Shown: positions 1 through 7,137 of the stretch, piece after piece | How the letters are laid out: the number at the start of each line of letters is the position of its first letter | Position numbering within the stretch: position 1 is the stretch's first letter | Assembly (NCBI RefSeq): GCF_002902945.1 | Contig: NZ_CP026102.1 | Span: forward strand, 1 to 64,000 | From: Paraburkholderia caribensis | Lineage (GTDB): Bacteria; Pseudomonadota; Gammaproteobacteria; Burkholderiales; Burkholderiaceae | Reading direction: 5' to 3' | DNA length: 64,000 bases | The notes under the pieces: model-generated | Seen by the model: the letters and a program-made list of their open reading frames with translations, nothing else | Told to the model about the DNA's origin: nothing | The model's database searches: none | Translations under genes and position numbers: made by a program

Positions 1-1350
1 ATGGCCACGAAGCGCGCGAAAAAAACCGATGTGGTGAGCCCAAGCTCCGCCGAATTGCGCAAAGCCGTCGAGGCGATTGCCATTCAGCCCAAGAGCGGCA
101 AGATCACGCTTCTCACACGCAAACTGTTCAACGTGTTGCTCACGGTTGCTCAGCAAGCGGACGAATCGGGCGACACCTATCGGGCACTGCTGTCGGACAT
201 CGTCGCAAACTCGGCTTTTGACTCGAACGACACGGCCCTCGTCAAGGAGCACTTGCGTCGGATGGTCTCCGTGCAGGTCGAATGGAGCCAAGGAACGTCG
301 AGCCAGAAGCCCGGCCGCAAATGGGGCATCTCGACGCTCATCGCCGACGCCGAAATTCTCGAAGATCCGACGACGCGTCGCGTGTGGGTCGAGTTCTCGT
401 TCGCGCCCAAGATCAAAAAGAAACTTCTCGATCCCGTGCAATACGCGCGGTTGAGCTTGCAATTCCAAAGCCAGTTGCGCAGCAGCGCGGGTCTCGCGCT
501 CTATGAAATCTGCGTGCGTTATCTGACCAATCCGAGCCATCTGACGATGCGTGAGGCGTGGGAATGGTGGCGGCCGATCTTGTCGGGCACGCCCGACACC
601 GAAGCGGGCGATGAAGCCAAGCGCGAGTACAAGTATTTCAAGCGCGACTACTTGCGTCCGGCGATCGCGGAAGTGAATGCGGTTACCAATATCTTTGTCG
701 AACTCATCGAGCATCGCGAAGGCCGCCGCGTCGCTGAAATCCAGTTTCGGGTCACCGAGCGCAAGCAGCCGATGCTTGCACTCGACGAACATCCGAATGT
801 TTTCGACAGCACGCTCGTCGATCGGATGGTGAAGATCGGCATTCCGCTCAAAGAGGCGCAAACGCTGTACGCCGATAGCGAGGAGAACCGCATTCGCGCG
901 GCGCTGCAAATGACCGAGCAGCGGATGCGCAGCACCACGCTACCGCCCGTGCGCAGCGCGCCGGCGCTGTTCAAGGACGCGCTGAAGAAGGGCTATGCGC
1001 CGCCTGTCGATGCGTTGCCGTCAGGGACGGCTGGCAAAGGTTCGGCGGGCACGCCTGCCGACGATCCGAAGGCAAGGCTGCTGGACGAGTACATGGCCCA
1101 TCGGCGCAAGGAAGCGCAGGCGCTGTACCAGGAACAGGGTGAAGCGGAACGCGAACTGGCTCGCCGTTCGTTCGAAGAGGATGAATTGCCGGGCCTCGGT
1201 GGCCACATGCGTGACGATTGGCGACGACGCGGCCTCGAGTCGAAGCTGACGGAAACCGCATTCTTTGACTGGCTCGCGCGCAAAACCTGGGGTGAGCCGA
1301 CGGATGGCGATTTGCTCTCGTTCACGTTGAGCCAATCGCGGGCCGCCTGA
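1..1350 (+). CDS. repA: Plasmid-type replication initiator protein (Rep_3/RepB family)
   Basis: This 449-residue protein should bind the replicon's origin and start replication of the second chromosome. Residues of about 35-265 look like the paired winged-helix fold of the Rep_3 initiator family, for example KITLLTRKLFNVLL near 35 and an Arg/Lys-rich stretch with YKYFKRDYLRPAIAEVN near 210. The C-terminal third is charged and looks linker-like. Base 1 is the ATG, so the sequence was probably rotated to this gene. Any iterons or origin DNA directly upstream lie outside the window. The neighbours parB and parA on the opposite strand and the parS sites downstream make a chromid replication and partition module. 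The family call is secure. The chromid assignment is inferred from parS and gene content. Confidence 0.93.
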   Translation: MATKRAKKTDVVSPSSAELRKAVEAIAIQPKSGKITLLTRKLFNVLLTVAQQADESGDTYRALLSDIVANSAFDSNDTALVKEHLRRMVSVQVEWSQGTSSQKPGRKWGISTLIADAEILEDPTTRRVWVEFSFAPKIKKKLLDPVQYARLSLQFQSQLRSSAGLALYEICVRYLTNPSHLTMREAWEWWRPILSGTPDTEAGDEAKREYKYFKRDYLRPAIAEVNAVTNIFVELIEHREGRRVAEIQFRVTERKQPMLALDEHPNVFDSTLVDRMVKIGIPLKEAQTLYADSEENRIRAALQMTEQRMRSTTLPPVRSAPALFKDALKKGYAPPVDALPSGTAGKGSAGTPADDPKARLLDEYMAHRRKEAQALYQEQGEAERELARRSFEEDELPGLGGHMRDDWRRRGLESKLTETAFFDWLARKTWGEPTDGDLLSFTLSQSRAA

Positions 1351-1365
1351 TTCCTGATTGATTCT

Positions 1366-1390
1366 AAAAAGCGCGCCCTGTTGGCGCGCT
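1366..1390. terminator. Bidirectional rho-independent terminator between rep and parB
   Basis: AGCGCGCC (1370-1377) pairs with GGCGCGCT (1383-1390) around a 5-base loop. Read on the minus strand the hairpin is followed by TTTTT, so it suits the end of parB best. On the plus strand it is followed by a weaker ATTCCTTT tract after rep. It separates the two convergent genes. Confidence 0.75.
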
Positions 1391-1405
1391 ATTCCTTTAC
1401 GTAAC

Positions 1406-2470
1406 TTATTTCTGTTCCGACAGCATCTGTTCGATCTGTCGGAGAATTTCATCGCGCTTATCACGCGTCAAGCCGCGCAACTTCAGTTCGAGCCGGTCTT
1501 CTCCATATGACTTCAGGTCGCCGACCGAAACCCCCGCTAATTTGATATCAAGCCGCTGAGCGTAACGCTGGCGTCCTGCCGGCTTCGCGCTTTCCTGTGC
1601 CGTCGCCCTTCCCTTCACGATGTCGGCGACCTGGCGCGTGCTGAGATCGTCGGAAAGGATCTTGTTGATCAGTCGCAGCGTCGAATCCGTGCCGCGCGCA
1701 GAGTGATACCGACCGACCTGATACGCCATATTCGAGCCGAAGCGATCCGGTCGCGCGACCATCTCCTGCATCACCGTCTCTGGCAATTTCGCAATGGAGA
1801 GTGCCACCGCGATCGTCGATTCATCGAGACCAAGATGTTCAGCAAGTTCTTTCTGACTTTGAAAGTGTTTCTCGTCCAGAAAGCGTCGCCATACGATCGC
1901 GTTGTCGAACACTGTCTGTGAGTCTCGCTGGACGTTGAGGTCGTAGCCGAGTTTGTAGCTTTGAATGCCGATCGGAAGATCGATGACGATCGCCTTCACC
2001 GTCTCCTTGTTCGCTTCTTTCAATGCCCGCACACGTCGGCCGCCATCGCTGACGAAATAGCTTCCGGGATTGTCGTAGTCGGGAATGACGTGAATCGCCT
2101 GCTGCTGCCCTTGCTTCGCGAGGTTGACCGCGAGCTCGGCAATCGACGACTTCAGGTAGAAATACCGCGGATTGAATGGACTCGGCTTGATCGCCTTCAG
2201 CGGAAGCTCGACGATCTGTCCGGCACGATAGTTATGTTCGGCTCGCCACGCGCGGTACTCGACTGATTCATTCGCAGTGTCACTCGGCTCCGCTTCGCTC
2301 GGCGAAGTTGGCGCTACAACGGGGCTCTTGAATGCGGCAACGTTCGTGTTCTTCGCTGCGTTTTGCACCAGCCCGTCGATCGCATTCAGTCGATCGAGCG
2401 CGGTGCGCTTTTCGCTGCTGGTCGTATCGGGACGTGCCTGGAAGCCTTTGGCGAATTGGGACGGTTTCAT
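1406..2470 (-). CDS. parB: Chromosome-partitioning protein ParB
   Basis: A 354-residue centromere-binding CTPase that loads at parS and spreads on nearby DNA. Residues of about 90-190 carry the ParB N-terminal domain, with the PFNPR box, the GGRRVRA nucleotide-binding motif near 165 and a following HTH region (QKELAEHLGLDESTIAVALSI) that reads the parS palindrome. The C-terminal Lys/Arg-rich part would dimerise. It lies downstream of parA in the same transcript. The 24-base gap between them contains a parS copy whose end (AAAGG) also forms the ribosome-binding region, which suggests autoregulation. Length and domain order are normal for chromosome-2 ParB proteins. Confidence 0.95.
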   Translation of the reverse strand: MKPSQFAKGFQARPDTTSSEKRTALDRLNAIDGLVQNAAKNTNVAAFKSPVVAPTSPSEAEPSDTANESVEYRAWRAEHNYRAGQIVELPLKAIKPSPFNPRYFYLKSSIAELAVNLAKQGQQQAIHVIPDYDNPGSYFVSDGGRRVRALKEANKETVKAIVIDLPIGIQSYKLGYDLNVQRDSQTVFDNAIVWRRFLDEKHFQSQKELAEHLGLDESTIAVALSIAKLPETVMQEMVARPDRFGSNMAYQVGRYHSARGTDSTLRLINKILSDDLSTRQVADIVKGRATAQESAKPAGRQRYAQRLDIKLAGVSVGDLKSYGEDRLELKLRGLTRDKRDEILRQIEQMLSEQK

Positions 2471-2479
2471 TCAAGTACC

Positions 2480-2493
2480 TTTATGCGCATAAA
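2480..2493. other. parS site 1 (between parA and parB)
   Basis: TTTATGCGCATAAA is a perfect 14-base palindrome that fills the gap between the parA stop and the parB start. It is the core shared by all four sites here and matches my memory of the Burkholderia chromosome-2 parS. ParB bound here would overlap the parB translation start region. Confidence 0.9.
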
Positions 2494-2494
2494 T

Positions 2495-3157
2495 TCAGGG
2501 GAGCAGGGTGGCGATCTCGTCAGCAAAGGCGCGAACTTCGAGAGCCGCGAGCTTCGCGCCACGATCGTTCATCTGCAAGACTGTCTGACCAAGTGCCATT
2601 GCCTGTTTATAGGCTTCGCGCGTGGGGATCTGGGTGCGCAGAAGCGGGAAGCCGAGTTCTTCCAACGCTCGCTTCAACTCACGCGTCAGCATTCGCTTCT
2701 CTTCGGTCTTATTGAGTAGAAAGACGGCACGGAGGTCTTCGTTCATGACCTGTGCCTGCTGCACCAGCTTGACGAGACCCACGCTCGACCAGTAATCAGC
2801 CGGCGATGAGGACGTCGGCATGACGGCGACCGTTGCTGCGAGAAGGACAACGCCTGAGACCTTTTCCGTAATCGACGGCGGGCAGTCGACGACGATCAGG
2901 TCGTAGTCCGCAACGAACTTCTTGATCTCGCGGTGGATCTGCGAGCCGGCCTCGGAGAGATTGACAACGGGGAATGGAATGCCGGACTCGCTATCCGAAG
3001 ATGCGCTCGCCCAGTGGATGAGGGTGTTTTGACCATCGGCGTCTACGACGAGGACGCGCTTGCCTCTCTCATGGAAGGCGGCGCCCAGGTGCATCGCAAT
3101 CGTACTTTTACCGACTCCGCCTTTCTGCTGTGTCACTGCGATGATTTCTGCTGCCAA
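2495..3157 (-). CDS. parA: Chromosome-partitioning ATPase ParA
   Basis: A 220-residue Walker-type ATPase that moves ParB-parS complexes. The deviant Walker A motif KGGVGKST is at residues 12-19, Walker B is in IVVDCPPS near 90, and switch regions follow. It has no long N-terminal HTH, so it resembles the small ParA class. The start is TTG at 3155-3157, chosen because a strong GGAGG Shine-Dalgarno sits six bases upstream and no ATG is better placed. It is the first gene of the parA-parB transcript. Three parS copies lie upstream in the 650-base gap. Confidence 0.95.
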   Translation of the reverse strand: MAAEIIAVTQQKGGVGKSTIAMHLGAAFHERGKRVLVVDADGQNTLIHWASASSDSESGIPFPVVNLSEAGSQIHREIKKFVADYDLIVVDCPPSITEKVSGVVLLAATVAVMPTSSSPADYWSSVGLVKLVQQAQVMNEDLRAVFLLNKTEEKRMLTRELKRALEELGFPLLRTQIPTREAYKQAMALGQTVLQMNDRGAKLAALEVRAFADEIATLLP

Positions 3158-3259
3158 TGTTCACCTCCTCTTTTTGGACGCCGCTGAATTTTACCTTGGC
3201 GTTTTTCTAATTCAAACATTTTTGGTTACGTGCAACAGTTATAAGCCGTTTGACGTGGC

Positions 3260-3273
3260 TTTATGCGCATAAA
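3260..3273. other. parS site 2
   Basis: TTTATGCGCATAAA, followed by C, about 100 bases upstream of parA. It is identical in its 14-base core to site 1. Confidence 0.9.
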
Positions 3274-3456
3274 CCGAAACACGGGACGGTGAACCCGGAG
3301 GCGTTCTGGAAGCTATGTGGCGGCGCTTGCCGATGGAGGGTCCTCGCGGATCCGGCCGGATTCGAAGGAAGCGTCGCGCAGTCGACCGATGATGAGTCTT
3401 CTGCAGATCGTGGGCCGCTGGCTACAATGGGCAACAGCGCGCCCGAAACGACTGTG

Positions 3457-3472
3457 GTTTATGCGCATAAAC
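3457..3472. other. parS site 3 (perfect 16-base palindrome)
   Basis: GTTTATGCGCATAAAC is the fullest copy in the window, with both outer bases of the palindrome conserved. It probably represents the high-affinity consensus. Confidence 0.92.
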
Positions 3473-3541
3473 CTCGTCAGCATTAACACCCCACCGCCTG
3501 ATATCACGCGCCGTTACCTCGATACGCTGCAGAGGCGTCGA

Positions 3542-3557
3542 CGTTATGCGCATAAAC
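3542..3557. other. parS site 4 (one mismatch)
   Basis: CGTTATGCGCATAAAC keeps the inner TTATGCGCATAA but has G in place of T on the left arm. It lies 85 bases from site 3. Confidence 0.82.
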
Positions 3558-3808
3558 TCGACCGGCCGACACCGATCCGCACGTCCATCGGCATTACCCC
3601 CACCGCGGCCATATCCATGAAGGCCGCCAATGGCGAAGATCAAACCCCTTTGACGCATCAACGCACGCAAGCGGCGCAATGCCTCAAATCAGTCCTCAAG
3701 CACAAGCCGCGATCATTCTTCGGCCGGCAGTTGAGCGACGACCGCAACGCCAGACAACCGCAGCAGCTAAAATTCTTAGCCTCACCCGCTCACTCTCCGC
3801 ATAAGCCC

Positions 3809-4180
3809 ATGATTACCGTCTATCACAACCCGCGCTGCTCGAAATCCCGTGGCGCATGCGAACTCATTAGCGACGTCTACAACCCGTCGAACGAACCTGT
3901 CGAGGTGGTCGAGTACCTTCGTACGCCACTGTCCGTGGCGCAGTTGAAGGAACTGAATGGAATGCTGGGGTGCCCCGTTCGTGAGATGCTCCGAGACTCA
4001 GAAGCCATCTATAAAGAACTGGGTCTGGCTGATGCCTCGTTGACCGACGATCAGTTATACGAAGCGATCGCTGCGAACCCGATCCTGCTTCAACGTCCTA
4101 TCGTCGTTCGCAATGGACGTGCCGTAATCGGTCGGCCGCCGGAGAACGTCAAAGCGCTGTTTCACGATCTGTCGGAGTAG
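3809..4180 (+). CDS. arsC: ArsC-family (glutaredoxin-dependent arsenate reductase-like) protein
   Basis: A 123-residue thioredoxin-fold protein. MITVYHNPRCSKSRGA at the N-terminus carries the single redox Cys of the ArsC/YfgD family, the middle has EYLRTPLSVAQLKEL, and the end has the usual LLQRPIVV..GRAVIGRPPE block. That block is diagnostic of ArsC rather than Spx. I chose the ATG at 3809 because the family starts directly with the beta strand. An open frame extends upstream but only over parS DNA. There is no ars operon or ArsR beside it, so arsenate may not be the real substrate. It could be a YfgD-type reductase of unknown role. Confidence 0.88.
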   Translation: MITVYHNPRCSKSRGACELISDVYNPSNEPVEVVEYLRTPLSVAQLKELNGMLGCPVREMLRDSEAIYKELGLADASLTDDQLYEAIAANPILLQRPIVVRNGRAVIGRPPENVKALFHDLSE

Positions 4181-4225
4181 CGTGACGCGCGCGATGACGG
4201 GAGTGCGCATCGCGCGCGGCGATTA

Positions 4226-4261
4226 GACGTGCACTGAGACGTGCACTGAGACGTGCGCTTA
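4226..4261. repeat. Tandem 12-base repeat at the end of ssuA
   Basis: GACGTGCACTGA occurs twice back to back (4226-4249), followed by a diverged third unit, GACGTGCGCTTA, whose last bases are the ssuA stop. It looks like small slippage-type duplication next to the 3' end of the gene. Confidence 0.7.
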
Positions 4262-5224
4262 CGCCTTCACGCCGAGTACGGCTTCCTTCGTAACGATCTT
4301 CGTCGGGATGATGCGAAGCTCAGTGAACGCATCGGCGATTCTCTGCTGCTCGGCGAGCACGCCTGCATCGATCGGCTTATAGACGTGCGCATAGTGTCGC
4401 AAGCTCGCTTCGACCACGCTGGCGTCGAGTCCCTGAATCGGTGCGAGTTGTGCAGCCGCTTCGGCGTAGTGATCGCGGACCCAGACGCCCTCTTTGCCAA
4501 CCTCGGCAACTACGGCATCAATCAGTTCAGCGTTTTGCTGCGCAAACGGGCGCGCGCTGAGGAAGAACTGATGGTGGCTGACGATCCCCGCGCCGTCGGT
4601 CAACAGTCTGGCATTCGATTGGCGTTTTGCAGCTTCGAGAAAGGGGTCCCAGACAGCCCACGCATCGATTGCGCCGCGCTCGAATGCGGCGCGCGCGTCA
4701 GCGGGCGGCAAGAACACAGTTTGGATATCGGTGTATTTCACACCTGCTTTCTGAAGCGCGGCGACCAGGAACCAGTGCACGTCTGAGCCCTTGTTCAACG
4801 CCACCCGCTTTCCCTTCAGATCCGCAACGGATTGGATCGGTGCATCGCGATGGACGAGAATGCCTTCGGCTTGCGGCGTCGGAATCTCATACGCGGTGTA
4901 CACGAAGTTGGCGCCAGCAGCCTGTGCGATGACAGGCGGCGCCTCTCCGACATAGCCGAAATCGATGGAACCGACATTGAGTCCTTCGAGCAATTGCGGG
5001 CCTGCCGGAAATTCTGTCCATTTCACTCCCACACCCAGCGGCGCGAAGCGCTTTTCCAGCGTTCCATGTGCTTTCAGCAACACCAGCGTGCTTGCGGCCT
5101 TTTGATAACCGATACGGATTTCTTTTGCGTGCGTCTGCGCAAATGCGGGCAAAGCGGCCGATGCAAGGAGTGCGCCGGCTCCTGCCAGGAATGCGCGGCG
5201 TGTGAACGTGGAATGTTGAGACAT
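4259..5224 (-). CDS. ssuA: Aliphatic sulfonate ABC transporter periplasmic binding protein
   Basis: A 321-residue periplasmic binding protein likely to capture alkanesulfonates or taurine-like compounds for import as a sulfur source. The N-terminus FTRRAFLAGAGALLASAALPAFA is a twin-arginine (TRRAF) signal. The mature part carries the SsuA/NMT1 pattern: RIGYQKA, GPQLLEGLNVGSIDFG, then LKGKRVALNKGSDVHWFL, and DARAAFERGAIDAWAVWDPF. No SsuB, SsuC or SsuD gene is adjacent, so it is an orphan receptor in this window. The partner permease must be elsewhere, or it shares another system. Upstream 5225-5482 holds only its presumed promoter region. Confidence 0.9.
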   Translation of the reverse strand: MSQHSTFTRRAFLAGAGALLASAALPAFAQTHAKEIRIGYQKAASTLVLLKAHGTLEKRFAPLGVGVKWTEFPAGPQLLEGLNVGSIDFGYVGEAPPVIAQAAGANFVYTAYEIPTPQAEGILVHRDAPIQSVADLKGKRVALNKGSDVHWFLVAALQKAGVKYTDIQTVFLPPADARAAFERGAIDAWAVWDPFLEAAKRQSNARLLTDGAGIVSHHQFFLSARPFAQQNAELIDAVVAEVGKEGVWVRDHYAEAAAQLAPIQGLDASVVEASLRHYAHVYKPIDAGVLAEQQRIADAFTELRIIPTKIVTKEAVLGVKA

Positions 5225-5482
5225 AGACGGATTCGATGTAGCTAGTACGGTCGCAACAGGGACCGATTGCGCTCAACGATAAGCCGACGACCGATCTTCG
5301 CGAACCGATAAATTCGCATAAGCAAATCACACCGGGTCGATGCGTACCCGGGTGCGTCCCGCGTGGCAGCAATTGATGCCGCGCTGACATGTTCGCCCAA
5401 TCCGGCTTTCATAAACTTCAACCATTGACTGTCCCCGCCGCGGGAACAAAACGCCAAATTTCGTCGATTGTGGAGACCGGGA

Positions 5483-5773
5483 ATGCTCGAACTAAGACCA
5501 TCATGCGAAGGCTGTGGCAAGGCACTGCCACCCGACTCGAGAGATGCAATGATCTGCAGTTTCGAATGCACGTTTTGTGAAGTCTGCGCGCTGACCGCGT
5601 TGCGCAATGTGTGTCCGAACTGTGGGGGAAATTTCCAGCATCGGCCGGTTCGTCCCGCGGCGATGCTGCAGAAGCATCCCGCGTCGTCCGCTTCCCATCC
5701 TGTCGGCGTCGACGAGGTCGCACACGGTGCTTACCTGGCGCGTTATCGCGAGATCCCTCCGTCGGAGCGGTAA
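5483..5773 (+). CDS. DUF1272 domain protein, zinc-ribbon-like
   Basis: A 96-residue protein with four cysteine pairs in the first 55 residues (CEGC, a Cys near residue 25, CTFCEVC, CPNC), the pattern of the small DUF1272 family. It starts MLELRPSCEGCGKALPP, the family's usual beginning. The ATG at 5483 follows a GGAG about seven bases upstream. It probably binds zinc. The function of the family is unknown. It lies alone between ssuA (divergent) and a convergent small gene, separated from the latter by a strong hairpin. Confidence 0.82.
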   Translation: MLELRPSCEGCGKALPPDSRDAMICSFECTFCEVCALTALRNVCPNCGGNFQHRPVRPAAMLQKHPASSASHPVGVDEVAHGAYLARYREIPPSER

Positions 5774-5899
5774 TCGGCCGGAAACGTCATCGGGATGCCG
5801 GTGCCACCGGGGTCGTGCACGCGGATAACAACGGACGTGCGAAGGTCTCGCGTCGTATTGCAACGTGTTTTTCGGCAACTAAGTCGTCAGTCACAAAGT

Positions 5900-5923
5900 A
5901 AAGGGCGCTCCAGAGCGCCCTTT
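5900..5923. terminator. Bidirectional hairpin terminator
   Basis: AAAGGGCGCTC (5900-5910) pairs with GAGCGCCCTTT (5913-5923) with a 2-base gap, then TTCTTAT on the plus strand. It lies between the convergent DUF1272 gene and the small minus-strand gene. Confidence 0.75.
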
Positions 5924-5944
5924 CTTATATGCGGCCCGCGCAAA

Positions 5945-6151
5945 TCAGACCTTTCCGCCTCCATCGAGTCCGCTGCCCGTCCGCCAGACCTGCTTTCCGC
6001 GCTCGGAAAGTTCGCCGCAGCTGTGCGTTTCATCCGCCTCTGTGCCTTCCACGGCCATTTCGCCGCCCGGCTGTTCGAGCGCGCGAGGCTTGTGCTCCTT
6101 TCGTGCAGCGACTGCTTCATCGTGAGATTTGCCAGAGTGATGCAAGGTCAT
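5945..6151 (-). CDS. Small hydrophilic protein of unknown function
   Basis: A 68-residue, highly charged protein (MTLHHSGKSHDEAVAARKEHK...). The ATG at 6149-6151 follows GGGAGG about nine bases upstream, which supports a real gene. It has no membrane segment or recognised motif. The single Cys and the Glu/Lys/Gly-rich composition suggest a disordered, perhaps stress-related polypeptide, but that is a guess. A terminator hairpin follows at 5900-5923. Confidence 0.55.
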   Translation of the reverse strand: MTLHHSGKSHDEAVAARKEHKPRALEQPGGEMAVEGTEADETHSCGELSERGKQVWRTGSGLDGGGKV

Positions 6152-6504
6152 GATCTATCCCTCCCGGTTGATCCTCAAAGGTGTGATAGCGCAAGCACCG
6201 CGCCCGCACCCTGAATCGCTGCCCCCGACGCGAAGCTGTAGCGGCAGGTGAGCTTGCACGCCGTTTGTTGCGTATTGCGACAGGCCGACGACGCGCTTGA
6301 TTGATAAGGCAAACATTCGACCTATCCACAGGGTTATCCAGAAAATCTGTGGATAACTTTTGCGTACCGCGGTTTATCCACTGCGGGTAACAAAAGCGTC
6401 ATAACAAGGGCGATAAGGCTAGGTTTCGGGATGCCCTATCGACCGTTATGATTGACGGGCTGCATCCCCTTTTGCGCGTTTCGCGCCAACCGAGGAACGA
6501 ACAC
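6152..6504. other. Intergenic region with AT-rich DnaA-box cluster
   Basis: About 350 bases between the divergent small gene and the FMN reductase gene. The right half is AT-rich and holds four DnaA-box-like 9-mers between 6322 and 6382. The left half shows nothing recognisable. Confidence 0.6.
6322..6382. promoter_or_regulatory. Cluster of four DnaA-box-like sites
   Basis: CTATCCACA (6322-6330) and TTATCCAGA (6334-6342) each differ by one base from TTATCCACA. TGTGGATAA (6348-6356) is a perfect box on the minus strand. TTATCCACT (6374-6382) again differs by one base. Four sites in 61 bases, 6 kb from rep, could be part of an origin or a DnaA-controlled promoter of the next gene. Confidence 0.65.
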
Positions 6505-7056
6505 ATGGCCTATCACATTGCAGTGGTCGTCGGCAGCTTGCGCCGCGACTCGACCAATCGGCAGCTGGCGAAGGCGTTGATCTCCCTTGCGCCTTCAGAC
6601 TTTTCCTTCGAGTTTCTCGACATCGGTGCTCTACCGCTCTACAGCCAGGACTACGACGATGACTTCCCAGAAGTCGCGCGTCATTTTAAGCAGCAGATCC
6701 AGGCTGCCAACGGCCTGCTCTTCGTCACACCTGAATACAACCGCTCGATGCCCGGCGTACTGAAGAACGCGCTCGACTGGGGTTCACGCCCTTGGGGCCA
6801 TAGCGTCTGGGGCGGCAAGCCGGCCGCCGTGATCGGCACGTCGCCGGGGGCGACGGGCACGGCGCTCGCGCAACAGCATCTGCGCAACGTGCTGGCGTAC
6901 CTCGACGTGCAGACACTTGCCCAACCGGAGATGTTCATCAAGCATACGGCTGGCCAGATCGACGAGAACGGCAACATCGCCAACGACGACACGCGCAAGT
7001 TCCTGCAGAAGTTCGTCGATCGATACGCTGACTGGGTGAAGCGGCACGCGGGTTGA
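6505..7056 (+). CDS. NAD(P)H-dependent FMN reductase (flavodoxin-like quinone/azo reductase)
   Basis: A 183-residue flavodoxin-fold reductase. The N-terminal strand leads into VVGSLRRDSTNRQLA, the FMN-phosphate loop. TPEYNRSMPGVLKNALDWGS near residues 80-100 is the signature of the FMN_red (PF03358) family that includes ChrR and YieF. These enzymes reduce quinones, azo dyes or chromate with NAD(P)H. The ATG at 6505 follows CGAGGAACGA. The reading frame opens earlier, but over the DnaA-box region and without family similarity. It is followed by a strong terminator. Confidence 0.9.
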   Translation: MAYHIAVVVGSLRRDSTNRQLAKALISLAPSDFSFEFLDIGALPLYSQDYDDDFPEVARHFKQQIQAANGLLFVTPEYNRSMPGVLKNALDWGSRPWGHSVWGGKPAAVIGTSPGATGTALAQQHLRNVLAYLDVQTLAQPEMFIKHTAGQIDENGNIANDDTRKFLQKFVDRYADWVKRHAG

Positions 7057-7076
7057 ACGCGCCCCGCCTTCACACG

Positions 7077-7108
7077 ACGCGGCGCCCGATCAGGGGCGCC
7101 GCGTTATT
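7077..7108. terminator. Strong GC hairpin terminator
   Basis: ACGCGGCGCCC (7077-7087) pairs with GGGCGCCGCGT (7094-7104), followed by TATTTTG. It serves the FMN reductase gene and probably also the convergent minus-strand gene. Confidence 0.8.
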
Positions 7109-7137
7109 TTGTTGCTTTGCCAGTCGAAGCAAGAAGA

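Larger units (their letters stand above)
3158..3808. other. Centromere-like intergenic region with three parS copies
   Basis: About 650 bases without a convincing gene between parA and the arsC-like gene. It holds three of the four parS palindromes. I saw no iterons and no DnaA box here. Open frames in this stretch lack ribosome-binding sites and family features. Confidence 0.7.

Noticed and set aside
3317..3808. N-terminal extension of the ArsC-like protein
   Set aside because: The extra 164 codons cover parS sites and have no family similarity. The fold starts at MITVYHNPRCSKS.
5774..5901. Small plus-strand frame after the DUF1272 gene
   Set aside because: It has no ribosome-binding site or motif, and the terminator hairpin at 5900-5923 directly follows.
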